64,000 nucleotides of DNA from Paludisphaera rhizosphaerae. GTDB taxonomy: Bacteria > Planctomycetota > Planctomycetia > Isosphaerales > Isosphaeraceae. Positions 54,201-63,051 of this stretch are shown here, piece after piece; the stretch's first letter is position 1; the number at the start of each line of letters is the position of its first letter. Below the pieces are notes generated by a model. It did not search any database and had not been told where the DNA came from. It was given only the letters and a program-made list of their open reading frames with translations. The stretch lies in the NCBI RefSeq assembly GCF_011065895.1, contig NZ_JAALCR010000028.1, positions 16,595 through 80,594 of the forward strand, in the 5' to 3' direction. Made by a program: the position numbers and the translations under genes.

Positions 54201-54737
54201 GGCGGAGAGTACGACCGGGACGTCGATCTTCAGCGGGACCCAGACGGGCCCCTCGGCGACGAGCGTGCAATCGATCGCCAGTTCGACCCGAGCGTCTTCT
54301 CCCTCGACCGTCCCCTTGACGTGCACGGCGTCGATGATCGGCGCGACCTCGACGGCCGTGCCGGCTTCCGCTCGCCCTGCCGCGGGCCGAGCGACGATCC
54401 AGTCAGGAGCGTCCAGCTTCTTCCAGAACTCGGCGGCGTCGGCCGCCCCTTCAAGGACGACCACTTCCTTGGGCCACCGCCGGGGCGGCTTCTCGGCGCC
54501 AGCGGGGCTGGGGGGAGGAGAAGGCGGCTGCTGCGCGAACGCAAACGAGCCGGTCGCCGTCATCACCCAGAGGGCGATGACGAACCTGATGCGCGCGCTC
54601 AATTTGGCCGACGATGCCGATGCACTCAACGGATAGGCCACTACGAGGAACGAACCGTCGGGGGCCCTGATCGGGACGCCCCGGATCGGACGCGACGGGA
54701 CAGCGACGCGCACGTCGCCGCGACTGGAATATAACAC
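51237..54737 (-). CDS. Large one-module envelope protein, paralogue of the adjacent giant protein
   Basis: The 1166-residue product contains a signal-like stretch near residues 47-68 (ARIRFVIALWVMTATGSFAFA). A long beta-strand-rich extracytoplasmic region follows, then three or more C-terminal membrane helices (about 985-1075) and a basic, serine-rich tail. It shares overall architecture and local motifs with the modules of the downstream giant protein (for example the strand VELAIDCTLVAEGPVWVPLKI), so the two are probably paralogues. The GTG at 54737 has GAGGG eight bases upstream, but it leaves a long pre-signal leader; a downstream GTG or TTG would give a more typical signal peptide. I do not recognise a functional family. 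It ends five bases before the giant gene's start. Confidence 0.75.
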   Translation of the reverse strand: MLYSSRGDVRVAVPSRPIRGVPIRAPDGSFLVVAYPLSASASSAKLSARIRFVIALWVMTATGSFAFAQQPPSPPPSPAGAEKPPRRWPKEVVVLEGAADAAEFWKKLDAPDWIVARPAAGRAEAGTAVEVAPIIDAVHVKGTVEGEDARVELAIDCTLVAEGPVWVPLKIDVPVVLSAREGDREVRLQRRVEGGSWEAWLEGVGSHRLRIRATVPIRVGAERRTLELAIPEAPATSFDLILPRRSIDVDLGRGEPPVAPSAVEGGEGVRVAAHVRPHSPLVVSWNEEAGGPRAAPLLSAQIEMAVDVDSEGVAVRSSWAISCARGIARSLQIRLHDDETVTRLQLNEQYPTPSVDHAGGGNLLTIPLAEPMRPGEPSRRLVLETRRPTIGSKVLDLSGYPLADAGEQTGFIGATHGPNLFVNVLKSQGVRRIDPRDLPTALKGKPGTTLALQFLEQPFALSLGVEESPPLYRADVSARLFLEPDGVRNDTTLEIRWVRGSLFEIDVAVPPDLKVVSVGPPELVETVTPPQPSTAAGEERVLRVRLTPQARDRRPFVLKLTGRQPAPTPGDVRLGLFAPRGAVATTAVYAVNAGREVALEPVDESLVRDTAAESPPAQTDAAGTPTLSLRSGRNPTTLDLRLERRTREVRRETRLFARVSRRGVELRQETHLRVRHGAVAALDVVVPAGVSSRWEASDGQKPIRTEDLDGPVDGPRRSRLLLDRPIVDSATLTFQFRLPFARPLDDSSPTALKIPWLTVEPGQPGPCLVELAIDPDVEVVVADPAWTKQDETPEVRAFRLERDDADDGLAASARMVEAVPLPLVVAPRAFIRSSLDAGGDLRVRAWYAVESHPATLTVALPSGARWLRARIDGRAVDRIDAGGDGATSRIDLPSDAVSRPVLLDLEYHAPAAAVGRSWAPPALLDGAEVLQTYWLAEFPSGFVAAGPPRGWADENRWGWDLYSWTRRPVAGAAKLAAWAAGPSPPPGVLDDALDADDAVRGVLFSRTGPPTPLSLWVVSRLWALIGGSTLSLLAVLGLAYFPKAAPWIVGGAVAAGLAAVLLLPFAAPALAVQVVAIGLGMGLLALRLRPRESRETTAPTSGRTGSTSGVAVDSSRRSSLGVGSDESTAIRVRTTSTTDYLTLPPAPERDADAPVSSRRESGLRTD

Positions 54738-54812
54738 GCAGCCCGCCCTCGTTCCAGAAAACGCAAGGTCGCGGCCCTCGCCTGAAACGAGGGCCGAAAC
54801 CTCGGGTTGGGG

Positions 54813-56735
54813 CTATTTGCCGGCGGCCGGCTTGAGCTGACCGTCGTCAAGGAGTTTACGCCAGGCGGCGTAGCCTTGTTCGGGATGATCGGCGTCGTAG
54901 GCCGGCGTATCGCGATGGGTCAGTCGCTTGAGGTTGTCGATGGCCAACTCGCGGACGGCCAGCGACTCCTCGCGCGGGGAGAGCGAATCGACGAGTTGTT
55001 CCATCGTCTCCGGTCGTGCCGCGTCTTCCGCCGAGTAGCCCGCCAGGAGTTTGGCCAACCGGGTGCGGTTGGTATCGCCGAAGTCGAGCTGAAGCTGATC
55101 CCAGGCCCGACGGGCGGCAGCCTCGCCGGAGGCCAGTTCCTCGCGGATCGCCGCGATGGCGGCCTGACGGCCAGCGGGGTCGTCGCGGCGGTCAAGCACC
55201 GGAGTCAGCAGCGAGAGGTCGCCCAGCCCCCGGAGCGCGGCGATGGCCATCTTTTTGACGTCGACGTCGGTGCTTTCCGTCGCCGCGACGACGTCGGCAA
55301 GGACCGGGCGATCGGTTGCGAACTCCTTCAGGTACTTCTCCCGAAGCGCGGTCAACTCGGCTGAGGACGGCGGGCTCGCCAGCCACTCCGGCGTGGGAGC
55401 GTCCTTGACCGGCTCGATCACGCCGGCGGGGGTGACTCGAACGGTCGCCGGCCCCTTGACGGTCTCCTTGGCCTTGATCCCCTTCAGCGACACCTCGCCC
55501 CCCGGTCCGATGTGGACGATCAGAGGAGGGCCCGCGGGATCGACGGCGCCGTAAGACCAGCGCCCAGTCGACTCAAAACCGACCGCCAGGTCGGCGGGCA
55601 GATCCAGGTCGAGGGTCTGTCCCTGGAAGGTCAGGTGCAACGGCCGCGCGGAAGAAGAGGGCTCGGCCACGATCCGGCCGCGCACCAACTCCAGATTAGC
55701 GCCGCCGTCGGCCGCCGGGTCGGAGAGCTTGACCTCGGAGTCCTCCAACACGACGAACGCGCCTCCCGTCGAGCCTAGCCGGCAGAACGAGGACGGCGGA
55801 GACATCACTCGGTCGCCGCTTCGGATGACGTCGCCCTGTTTGATTGCGACCCATTCACGCTTGTCGCCGTCATAGCGAAGGAGCATCCCCTCGACGCGGC
55901 CCACAGCGCCGGCCGCTCCGGCGGGAACTTCGACGGCAACCGGCTTCGGCGCGACTTCCGCCGGCTTGGGTTCGGCCGGAGGCTCAGGGGCCGGTTCCGG
56001 CTCATCATCCTCCATCACGTTCGCGGGCAAGACGGGGGCGACGGGTGGCGGTTCGGCCGCCGCGACGACCGGCGGCTGGGCCTTCGGGGAAGATCGGCCA
56101 GCCCCCGGAACACCGCCGGCGCGGGCGGGGACGGTCTGGCTCGTTAAAGCATCTCCGGGAGCATCCGGCTTGAGGCTCTCGTAGGCAGCCCAGGACAAAA
56201 CGCCGACCAGGCCCAGGCACGCGGCGAGCGGGCCGAACTGTTCGAGCCAATGCCGCGACGGGGGGGTCTGAACCACCCAGGGCACGATCGGCTGGTTGCG
56301 CGGATCAGGAGTTGCGGCAGCAGCCTCGGCGGGATGATGGATCGGGTGGGATTCTCTCCCCTTGACCAGGGTGTACATCCGGGCCTTGGCTTCCAGCGGA
56401 ACCTGCACCCGCTGACCGAGCAGGCTGAGAATCTGGTGGACGCTGGCCGCTTCCGCGAGGTTGACGTCCGACGTGAGGCACTTTTTCTCGTACTCAGCCA
56501 CCTGTTCGGCGTTGAGGTCGTTGTCCAGATAACTGGCGACGAGGTTCGGGTCGGTTGCGTCGGGCCCGCTCTTGCTTGGCACGGTCAGCCGGCGCTGGCG
56601 GGTGACGCGGTGAATCCGCTGAACCAACTCCTGCGCCAGGGGGCTGCTCCCGACCTGCTTGCCGATCTCCCGCACCTGCACCGGCGGCAGCGTGTCGTCC
56701 AGCCAGGCCAGGAGCGTCCTCAGGGTCAATCGCAT
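54813..56735 (-). CDS. Anti-sigma/FecR-like membrane protein
   Basis: The 640-residue protein has two zinc-less anti-sigma-like N-terminal repeats (LLAWLDDTLPPVQVREIGKQV near 8-28 and VASYLDNDLNAEQVAEYEKKC near 66-86). One membrane helix (about 167-186) and a proline/alanine-rich linker follow. A FecR-like beta domain (about 270-430) has GRVEGMLLRYDG, IKQGDVIRSGDRV and LVRGRIVAEP. A helical C-terminus has HEAT-like repeats. The layout fits a membrane-bound regulator or surface-scaffold protein at the head of the operon encoding the two giant proteins. No sigma factor gene is adjacent, so an anti-sigma role is inferred from the N-terminus only. Confidence 0.75.
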   Translation of the reverse strand: MRLTLRTLLAWLDDTLPPVQVREIGKQVGSSPLAQELVQRIHRVTRQRRLTVPSKSGPDATDPNLVASYLDNDLNAEQVAEYEKKCLTSDVNLAEAASVHQILSLLGQRVQVPLEAKARMYTLVKGRESHPIHHPAEAAAATPDPRNQPIVPWVVQTPPSRHWLEQFGPLAACLGLVGVLSWAAYESLKPDAPGDALTSQTVPARAGGVPGAGRSSPKAQPPVVAAAEPPPVAPVLPANVMEDDEPEPAPEPPAEPKPAEVAPKPVAVEVPAGAAGAVGRVEGMLLRYDGDKREWVAIKQGDVIRSGDRVMSPPSSFCRLGSTGGAFVVLEDSEVKLSDPAADGGANLELVRGRIVAEPSSSARPLHLTFQGQTLDLDLPADLAVGFESTGRWSYGAVDPAGPPLIVHIGPGGEVSLKGIKAKETVKGPATVRVTPAGVIEPVKDAPTPEWLASPPSSAELTALREKYLKEFATDRPVLADVVAATESTDVDVKKMAIAALRGLGDLSLLTPVLDRRDDPAGRQAAIAAIREELASGEAAARRAWDQLQLDFGDTNRTRLAKLLAGYSAEDAARPETMEQLVDSLSPREESLAVRELAIDNLKRLTHRDTPAYDADHPEQGYAAWRKLLDDGQLKPAAGK

Positions 56736-56873
56736 CGCTACATCCCTCGGAGTCCCCGGGACCGCTCGTCTCCGTCGACAGTCGGAGGCGTCGCGGATCG
56801 CCGCTCACCGATATGAGTGGGGGGCCGGCGAGGGATCCGTGCGAGATTCTCAAAAAAATCCTCGGGGCGACGA

Positions 56874-59084
56874 TCAGCCTCGCCCGGCCCCCGGCCGCAC
56901 CCGGTAGAGCCGGAACCAGGGATCGCCCTCGCGAGGACCGTAAAGGGGCTCGAAGACGTCTGGGTGGGAGTCCGCCCAGCCCCGTTCGACGGGGAAGCCC
57001 TGGGCGTCGGCGACGTTGTGCGAGCCCTCGCCGGGGTTGACCTTCGTGACGACCAGGAGTTGCACGCCCTCAGCCCGGAGGTTCTTCAGCCAGGCGTTGA
57101 AGTCCGGCCGTTCGCGATCCCAGCCCGGCCGGGCGTTGGTCCATTCGCCGCGTCCTTCGGCCAGAGCGCGACGGTGGAAGTCGTGTATGAGCCAGTCCGC
57201 CGGCCCCTCGACGTTCACATACCGCACCTCGTTTCGAAGGTTCGTCCCCATCAGGTAGTACGGGATGTTCGTCCCTGCGTAGGCCACGCGCGAGCCGGCC
57301 GGTCCCGACCGCACGTCCAGCTCCGTCCAACCGCGATAGAAGTCCGGGAAATTCGGGAAGAACAGGAGCCGCGAATCGCCCGCGAACGGCGAAATCCGCA
57401 ACCAACCGACTCCCACCATGATCCCCAACGCGACGAGCGCGGCCGTCCAGGCGACCGTCCCTCGAAGCCCCCGCTGCCATCGAGACCAGGCGTAGACCGC
57501 CAGTCCCGCCGCCAGGGCCGGCGCCAGAAGGTCGATCACCCCCGACACGCCACCCCCCTGCATGCTCCTCCCCATTCGTTCAACCAGCGGAACGAGCGAG
57601 CCCATGGCGTTTGGAATTCGAGGATCCAGATCCCACGGCACGTTGGCGTCGCCTGGGCCGAACGGCCAGGATTGGGGCGTCATGACATGCACCGCCATGA
57701 TCGCAACCGCCAGCAACCTCAGCCAACGCGCACGGTCGAGGAGCAAAGCAAGTGGTACGACGGCGAGCCCGATGCCCTGGAGCATGAATCGCTGCTGCGT
57801 CCGGTACGGGATGAACAGCCAGTAAAGGGCGATGTTGACCACGGCCCCCAGCGCGAACGCCCAAACCCAGCCGTCTCCCGGCCGTCGTGATCGCCCAACC
57901 GCCCAACACCCCAGGATCGCCGCCAGCCAGAGCGGGACCGTTCGGGCGTCGAACACCGCGACAAGGATATCCCCCAGCGCCCGCCACTCGCCGACGGGCA
58001 GGTGATAAATGCTTGACCGCATCGCGTCGGGCCCATACCACCCTGCCAGCAGTGTCGCACCGCCGAGTTTCACCGTCAGTGGGTACAGCGGATTACCGGT
58101 CAGCAAAGCGTTCCTCGCGAACCAGAACGCGGAGGTCGCCGCGAGGCCCGCTAGGATCGTCGCGCCCCCGACCAGGACAGGACGCGCCGCTCGCTCGCGT
58201 CGAACGATCGCCCAGCATGCAACGGCGATTAGCGGCGGTACGAAAAGGTTGCCGACCGACTTCGTCCCCAAGGCCTCGCCGGCCGCCAGCCCCCCAAGCA
58301 GGAGAGCGGCAAGGCCGTCGCGGCCCAGTGCATAGCGGAGGAAAAAAAACGCGGCCGTGAGGTAACCGGCGACGAAGATCGTGTCGACGTTGGGCTCGAA
58401 CGAGAAGAGAATCAACGGGGCGCAGGTCCCAAACAACGAAGACGCAACGAGCGCTGAGGTCCGGCTCGCCCCCAACTCGCGGGCGCTGGCGAAGGCCGCC
58501 AGACAGGCCATCGCCAGAAACGGGGCCTGGCCGAGCTTCGCGATTCGATCGCCGCCCCAGGTCGTCATCAGCCACGAGAACCAGAGGTCACCGTTGGCCG
58601 GGAAATACGTCGCCGCGCTCTCACCGAACGGCGAGGCGACAAGGATCAGCTTCCCGGCCTTCCACCACCTCGCGGCAAAATAGAGATGATAGATCGGCCC
58701 GTCGCTGACCACCTTCACGGGGTAAAGCAGCGACGGCAGGCCGAGCGTCAGAGCCGCCCAGACGAGCAGGCCGACCGCGACCCAGCCTTCCCATCCCGTC
58801 GGCTCGACGGGGGGAGGGAGATCGTCGCTCTCCGTCTGACGCCTCATCATCGCCGCCAGACCAACTCCTGCCCCTAGCAACGACCAGCCGACGAGTCCCG
58901 CCGGCTGCAAGAGACCGAGCGTCCCCAGCAGTTGCGTCCCAACTGTGATCCAGACCCAGGCGAGCAGGGCCGTCGCCAGAACGCGCGGCGTTCCACGAGG
59001 TTGACGAAGCACGCTCCGCGCGACGGACCAGGCGCCGAAAGCCGCTGCGAAGACGCCGACAAGGGTGGGCCAAACGATCATCAT
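56874..59084 (-). CDS. GT-C-like multi-spanning membrane protein (possible glycosyltransferase)
   Basis: The 736-residue protein has roughly 12 membrane helices. The first loop after the early helices carries DGPIYHLYFAARWWKAGKL, which resembles the acceptor-side loop of GT-C (ArnT/PMT/DUF1420-like) enzymes. A soluble C-terminal domain of about 160 residues follows the last helix (from about 575). I suggest a lipid-linked-sugar-using glycosyltransferase, but the double-acidic loop is not clearly a canonical DD or EE motif. The gene is divergent from the phosphoheptose-isomerase-like pair, so a link to sugar or surface-glycan metabolism is plausible. Confidence 0.65.
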   Translation of the reverse strand: MMIVWPTLVGVFAAAFGAWSVARSVLRQPRGTPRVLATALLAWVWITVGTQLLGTLGLLQPAGLVGWSLLGAGVGLAAMMRRQTESDDLPPPVEPTGWEGWVAVGLLVWAALTLGLPSLLYPVKVVSDGPIYHLYFAARWWKAGKLILVASPFGESAATYFPANGDLWFSWLMTTWGGDRIAKLGQAPFLAMACLAAFASARELGASRTSALVASSLFGTCAPLILFSFEPNVDTIFVAGYLTAAFFFLRYALGRDGLAALLLGGLAAGEALGTKSVGNLFVPPLIAVACWAIVRRERAARPVLVGGATILAGLAATSAFWFARNALLTGNPLYPLTVKLGGATLLAGWYGPDAMRSSIYHLPVGEWRALGDILVAVFDARTVPLWLAAILGCWAVGRSRRPGDGWVWAFALGAVVNIALYWLFIPYRTQQRFMLQGIGLAVVPLALLLDRARWLRLLAVAIMAVHVMTPQSWPFGPGDANVPWDLDPRIPNAMGSLVPLVERMGRSMQGGGVSGVIDLLAPALAAGLAVYAWSRWQRGLRGTVAWTAALVALGIMVGVGWLRISPFAGDSRLLFFPNFPDFYRGWTELDVRSGPAGSRVAYAGTNIPYYLMGTNLRNEVRYVNVEGPADWLIHDFHRRALAEGRGEWTNARPGWDRERPDFNAWLKNLRAEGVQLLVVTKVNPGEGSHNVADAQGFPVERGWADSHPDVFEPLYGPREGDPWFRLYRVRPGAGRG

Positions 59085-59212
59085 CCGCGTCGACGCCGCC
59101 TCGGAACCGAGTCCTAGTCCTATGCGAAGACTATACTTTACACAGCTTCGAGCCGGCTGCTATGATCCCGGCGCGGAGAAGGATCGCCCGTGTCTGAAGA
59201 GGGAGTGCGCAG

Positions 59213-59839
59213 ATGTTAGGACAGACGCTGTCGGCCAGGGACTACCTGTCGCGGGTCCGTGACGAGATCGACGCCCTCGACGCCCGGTCGGTCGAGAACG
59301 TGAACGACGTGATCGAACGGGCCTATGACGCCGGCCGGTTCGTCTTCATCATCGGCAACGGCGGCTCGGGCGCGAACGCCTCGCACCTCTGCGAGGACCT
59401 CGCCAAGTGCACGCTCTGCGATTTCGAGAACCAGAAGCGTCTGAAGGTCCTCAGCCTGACCGACAACACGGCCGGCATCATGGCCTGGGCCAACGATGAA
59501 GGCTATGAGCGGATCTTCCTCGAACAGCTCAAGAACCTGGCCTCGCCGGGCGACGTTCTGATCGCCATCTCGGGCTCGGGCAACAGCCCCAACATCCTGC
59601 GAGCCGTCGAGTGGGCCAACGCCCACGGCCTGGAGACGGTCGGCTTCACGGGCTTCGGTGGCGGCAAGCTGAAGGCGATCGGCAAGCACAACCTGCACGT
59701 CGGCATCGACGACATGGGGATCGTCGAGTCGATCCACCAGGTCGCCTTCCACTGGATGATCGACGACCTCCACCGCCGGTTCACGGCGAAACACGAGGCC
59801 GCCTCCCGCAGCAGCAACGGCGCGAAGGCGCACGCCTGA
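59213..59839 (+). CDS. gmhA: Phosphoheptose isomerase-like SIS-domain protein
   Basis: The 208-residue protein has a SIS fold with IIGNGGSGANASHLCEDLAKCTL near residues 45-67 and VLIAISGSGNSPNILRAVEWA near 120-140. This matches GmhA/LpcA sedoheptulose-7-phosphate isomerases, which make D-glycero-D-manno-heptose 7-phosphate. The NDEGYERIFLEQL motif and GIVESIHQVAFHWMIDDL helix are also typical. The ATG at 59213 is preceded by GAGGGAGTGC. A ROK kinase gene starts four bases after the stop, so the pair probably forms a sugar phosphorylation and isomerisation unit. The gene symbol is by homology. Confidence 0.82.
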   Translation: MLGQTLSARDYLSRVRDEIDALDARSVENVNDVIERAYDAGRFVFIIGNGGSGANASHLCEDLAKCTLCDFENQKRLKVLSLTDNTAGIMAWANDEGYERIFLEQLKNLASPGDVLIAISGSGNSPNILRAVEWANAHGLETVGFTGFGGGKLKAIGKHNLHVGIDDMGIVESIHQVAFHWMIDDLHRRFTAKHEAASRSSNGAKAHA

Positions 59840-59843
59840 TCCC

Positions 59844-60818
59844 ATGAGCAATCCCTGGCTGCTCGGCGTCGAAATCGGCGGCACCAAGCTGCAACTCGGA
59901 CTCGGCCGCAAACCGGGTGAGATCGAGGCCCTCCGGCGCGAGCGAATCGTCCCGGAGAACGGCGCCGAGGGGATTCTCACCCAGATTCTGGAGGCGTTCC
60001 CGGAGCTTCTCGCCGAGGCCGGCGTGGCTCCAGGAGCCGTCCGCGCCGCGGGCGTCGGCTTCGGCGGCCCCGTCGACGCAGAGACGGGTCGTATCGAGAC
60101 CTCGTTCCAGGTCGAAGGCTGGACCGACTTCCTTCTGGCCGATTGGGTCAGGACGAGCCTGAACATCCCCGCCGTCTCGGTCCACAACGACGCCGACGTC
60201 GCAGGTCTGGCGGAGGCGCGGTTGGGAGCGGGCGCGGGGGTCTCGCCGTTGCTCTACCTGACCATCGGCAGCGGTATCGGCGGGGCTCTGATCCTCGACG
60301 GGCGCATTTATCGAGGAGCCGGTCGCGGCGCGGCAGAGATCGGGCATCTCCTCGTCCCCGCCGAAGGCCCCAACGGGCCGGAGATGCGGGAGTTGGAAAC
60401 GGTCGCCTCCGGCTGGGGCATCGGTCGGGCCGCTCGACGGCGGGCAGTTGAAATCGCGGAGCAGGGCCGCTCGTGGTCGATCGTCGGCGATCCGCGGCAG
60501 ATCACGGCGGTCGACGTTGCAAGGGCCGCGGCGAAGGGCGATGAAACAGCGCTCGACGTCCTCGCCCAGGCGCATCAGGCGATGGCCTTCGCGCTCTGCC
60601 AGGCGATCGCCCTGCTCGCGCCGAGGCGAATCATCCTCGGCGGCGGCGTGCCCCTGATGGGAGAGGAACTCTGGTTCCGGCCGATCCGCGAGAGGGTGAA
60701 TTCCCAGGCGTTCCAGCCGTTCCGTGGGTCGTTCGACGTCGTCCCCGCGGCGCTCGGTGAAGAAGTCGTCGTCCACGGAGCGATTGAGCTGGCGCGCGAC
60801 GCCCTGGCTTCATCCTGA
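59844..60818 (+). CDS. ROK-family sugar kinase lacking the zinc-binding cysteines
   Basis: The 324-residue protein has the ROK phosphate loop near the N-terminus (GVEIGGTKLQLGLG), the sugar and catalytic-base region HNDADVAGLAEARLGAG, the second loop LTIGSGIGGALILDGR and the ROK EIGH motif. The usual ROK zinc motif C-G-x-x-G-C-x-E after EIGH is missing; after EIGHLLVP the sequence runs AEGPNGPEMRELETVASG with no cysteine. This occurs in some ROK kinases and may mean an altered structure or specificity. It is coupled to the SIS gene. The substrate is open: a heptose, glucose or N-acetylhexosamine. Confidence 0.83.
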   Translation: MSNPWLLGVEIGGTKLQLGLGRKPGEIEALRRERIVPENGAEGILTQILEAFPELLAEAGVAPGAVRAAGVGFGGPVDAETGRIETSFQVEGWTDFLLADWVRTSLNIPAVSVHNDADVAGLAEARLGAGAGVSPLLYLTIGSGIGGALILDGRIYRGAGRGAAEIGHLLVPAEGPNGPEMRELETVASGWGIGRAARRRAVEIAEQGRSWSIVGDPRQITAVDVARAAAKGDETALDVLAQAHQAMAFALCQAIALLAPRRIILGGGVPLMGEELWFRPIRERVNSQAFQPFRGSFDVVPAALGEEVVVHGAIELARDALASS

Positions 60819-60820
60819 TC

Positions 60821-61228
60821 TCAACGACGGCAGGCGACCGCTTCATCAAGGATTTGCTTGATGAAAGCGTGATCCGCCGGCTTCACGACGTGGTGGTTGA
60901 AGCCGGCCCGCTCGGAACGCCCCTGGTGTTCCTCGTCGTCGTAGCCGGTCATCGCCACGAACAGCGCCTTGTCCAGCAAGGGGAGCCGGCGCATTTCCTC
61001 GGCCACGCGATACCCGGTCATGTCGGGCAGGCTGATGTCGAGGAAGACGGCTTCGGGGGCGAACTCCTCGGCGGCGACGAGGCCCTCGGCTCCATTGAAG
61101 GCGGTCCGAACCTCATGGCCGTCGATCCGGCAGAGCATGGCGAACATGCCGGCCGCATCGACGTTGTCGTCGACGATCAGGATCTTCAGGCCCGTCCCCG
61201 CTGTACCGCCGTCCGAAGCTTGATGCAC
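60821..61228 (-). CDS. Single-domain response regulator
   Basis: The 135-residue protein is a lone receiver domain. It has ILIVDDNVDAAGMF with the acidic pair, phosphoacceptor Asp in AVFLDISLPDMTGY (near residue 64), a Thr in AMTGYDD and Lys in VVKPAD. There is no output domain. It converges on the ROK kinase gene with a two-base gap. Such proteins act in phosphorelays or as CheY-like signals; no histidine kinase is adjacent. Confidence 0.87.
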   Translation of the reverse strand: MHQASDGGTAGTGLKILIVDDNVDAAGMFAMLCRIDGHEVRTAFNGAEGLVAAEEFAPEAVFLDISLPDMTGYRVAEEMRRLPLLDKALFVAMTGYDDEEHQGRSERAGFNHHVVKPADHAFIKQILDEAVACRR

Positions 61229-61470
61229 GAGTCTCCTCCGATCGGGACTACCCGCCGCCGCGCAGCCGAAAAGCCCCCGTTCTCAAGGGCTGATCGACCG
61301 CGCAGGAAAGGCTGCCGATGGTGTAGGCGTGCGACGAGACGTTGTTCCCTGTCCCTAGATCTTATCCGCGGACAGTTCACCTGACAATCGCGAGCGAGAG
61401 GGCGTCTGCTCGGACCTTGCTTGAATCTGGAGGCTTCAGACCGGAACGTCCTTGCCGCACGATTCCCTGC

Positions 61471-63051
61471 TTAGTGCTTCACATGGCCGGGGAACGCAAA
61501 ATCGTGAACCTTCTGCGTCGAGGGAGGAGGAACGGGCGACAAATAGGCGCCGCCGCCGAGGGCCTGATAGGTGTTAACCACGGCCGACAGTTGCTGCTGC
61601 TTCGTTTCGACAAGCACCGTTCTGGCGTCTCGCAAGTCCCTCTGGGCGAACAGCACGTCCATGTACTCGGCGCGGGCGTTCTGGAACAGCTTGCTGGCCG
61701 TCTCGACAGAGCCTTCGAGCGCTTCCAGCTGGTGCTTCTTGATCTCGATGCTCTCGCGGTAGTTCTCCACCTTGGACAGGCGGTTGACGATCTCCGTGAA
61801 AGCGTTGATGACGACGCGCTGATAGTTGTAGAGGGCCTGAAGCTGTCGGGCGTCCGCGTTCATGAAGTCGGCCTGAATCGCCCGCTTGTTGACGAGCGGG
61901 CCGATCATGTTGCCGACGACGTTGGCGATGAGCGCCTCGGGAGTCACAAGGATGTAGCGCGGATTGAATGCCTCGTATCCGACGCCGGCGGTGACGGTCA
62001 GGACGGGCAAGAAGGCCTTCCGGGCGACCTTCACATCAAGCCCCGTCGCCGCAATCTGACGCTCGGCTTGACGGATGTCGGGTCGGTTCTGGAGGAGCTG
62101 CGAGGGAATCCCGACTCCCAGCGTGTGCAGGCTCAGGTCGATGAAGTCGGCCGTCGAGCGCTCGACAGGCTGAGGAAAACGACCGACGAGGAAGTTGATC
62201 CGGTTCTCGGTCTCGATGATCTGCTGTTTGACGATCAGCTTCTCGCTCTGGTTCTTCTGGACCTCAGCCAAGAATCGGAGCACGCCCAACTCGGTGCCTC
62301 GGGCGGCTTCCTTCAAGGCCTTGGCGACTTCAAGGCTTTGTTCCATAAGGGCGATGGTCTGATCCAGAATCTCAAGCCGATTGTCGAGCGCCATCAGTTC
62401 GTAATAGTTGTCGGCGATCTCGGCGAGCAGTTGGGACATGGAGAAGCTTCGCCCTTCCGCGGTGGCGAAGTAGCGCATCGCCGCCGCGTCCCTGGCGTTG
62501 TGCAACTGCCGCCAGATGTCCGGCGTCCAGAAGAACGTGGGGCCCATCACGAAGTCGGGCAACGGCGTGGGGATGGGAACGCCGGGGAGGATGTTGAGCG
62601 TGCTGTCGACCGCTCCAGCCCGCGTGTAGAGGCTCGGCTTGTCGGTCCCCGCCCCGCCTCCGAGGAAGAGGAAGGGGAGGTACGTCCCTGAGCGGGAGAA
62701 GATCTCGTTGCTGGCGATCTGGACCTCTTCGGCCAGGACTCTCATCTCCTGGTTTCCGAGGACCGCCTGATGCATCAATCCCGTCAGCAGGGGATCGCCG
62801 TAGAACTCTTCGATCTGAACCTGAGCGGAGTTGTCCCCGCTCGACGCCTCGAAGACGTCCGGCAGATCCGACGTCGCGTTCGCCTTGCGGACGTCGAACT
62901 TCTCCGGGAGATCCGGACCCGGCATCGGTTCACGGCGATCCGGGATCCCGCAGGACGGCAGAACCAGCAGAAAGCCACAGAGGATCGCCGACGCAATTGC
63001 ACCGGCGCGCCTCTCATGCTTCGTGGTCGCCGAGCTTGCTGACTGGTTCAT
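61471..63051 (-). CDS. TolC/NodT-family outer-membrane efflux lipoprotein
   Basis: The protein of about 526 residues starts with a lipoprotein-like signal (AIASAILCGFLLVLPSC) whose Cys in the LPSC lipobox is the expected lipidation site. The TolC-type coiled-coil core is seen in LLAEIADNYYELMALDNRLEIL and in the TQQ-rich second repeat (RDLRDARTVLVETKQQQLSAVVNTYQALGGG). It acts as the outer-membrane channel of a tripartite pump. Two ATGs compete, 63051 and 63060; the first has AGGA at better spacing. It lies 447 bp after the partial RND permease gene and is probably in the same unit. The adaptor gene is not visible. Confidence 0.88.
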   Translation of the reverse strand: MNQSASSATTKHERRAGAIASAILCGFLLVLPSCGIPDRREPMPGPDLPEKFDVRKANATSDLPDVFEASSGDNSAQVQIEEFYGDPLLTGLMHQAVLGNQEMRVLAEEVQIASNEIFSRSGTYLPFLFLGGGAGTDKPSLYTRAGAVDSTLNILPGVPIPTPLPDFVMGPTFFWTPDIWRQLHNARDAAAMRYFATAEGRSFSMSQLLAEIADNYYELMALDNRLEILDQTIALMEQSLEVAKALKEAARGTELGVLRFLAEVQKNQSEKLIVKQQIIETENRINFLVGRFPQPVERSTADFIDLSLHTLGVGIPSQLLQNRPDIRQAERQIAATGLDVKVARKAFLPVLTVTAGVGYEAFNPRYILVTPEALIANVVGNMIGPLVNKRAIQADFMNADARQLQALYNYQRVVINAFTEIVNRLSKVENYRESIEIKKHQLEALEGSVETASKLFQNARAEYMDVLFAQRDLRDARTVLVETKQQQLSAVVNTYQALGGGAYLSPVPPPSTQKVHDFAFPGHVKH

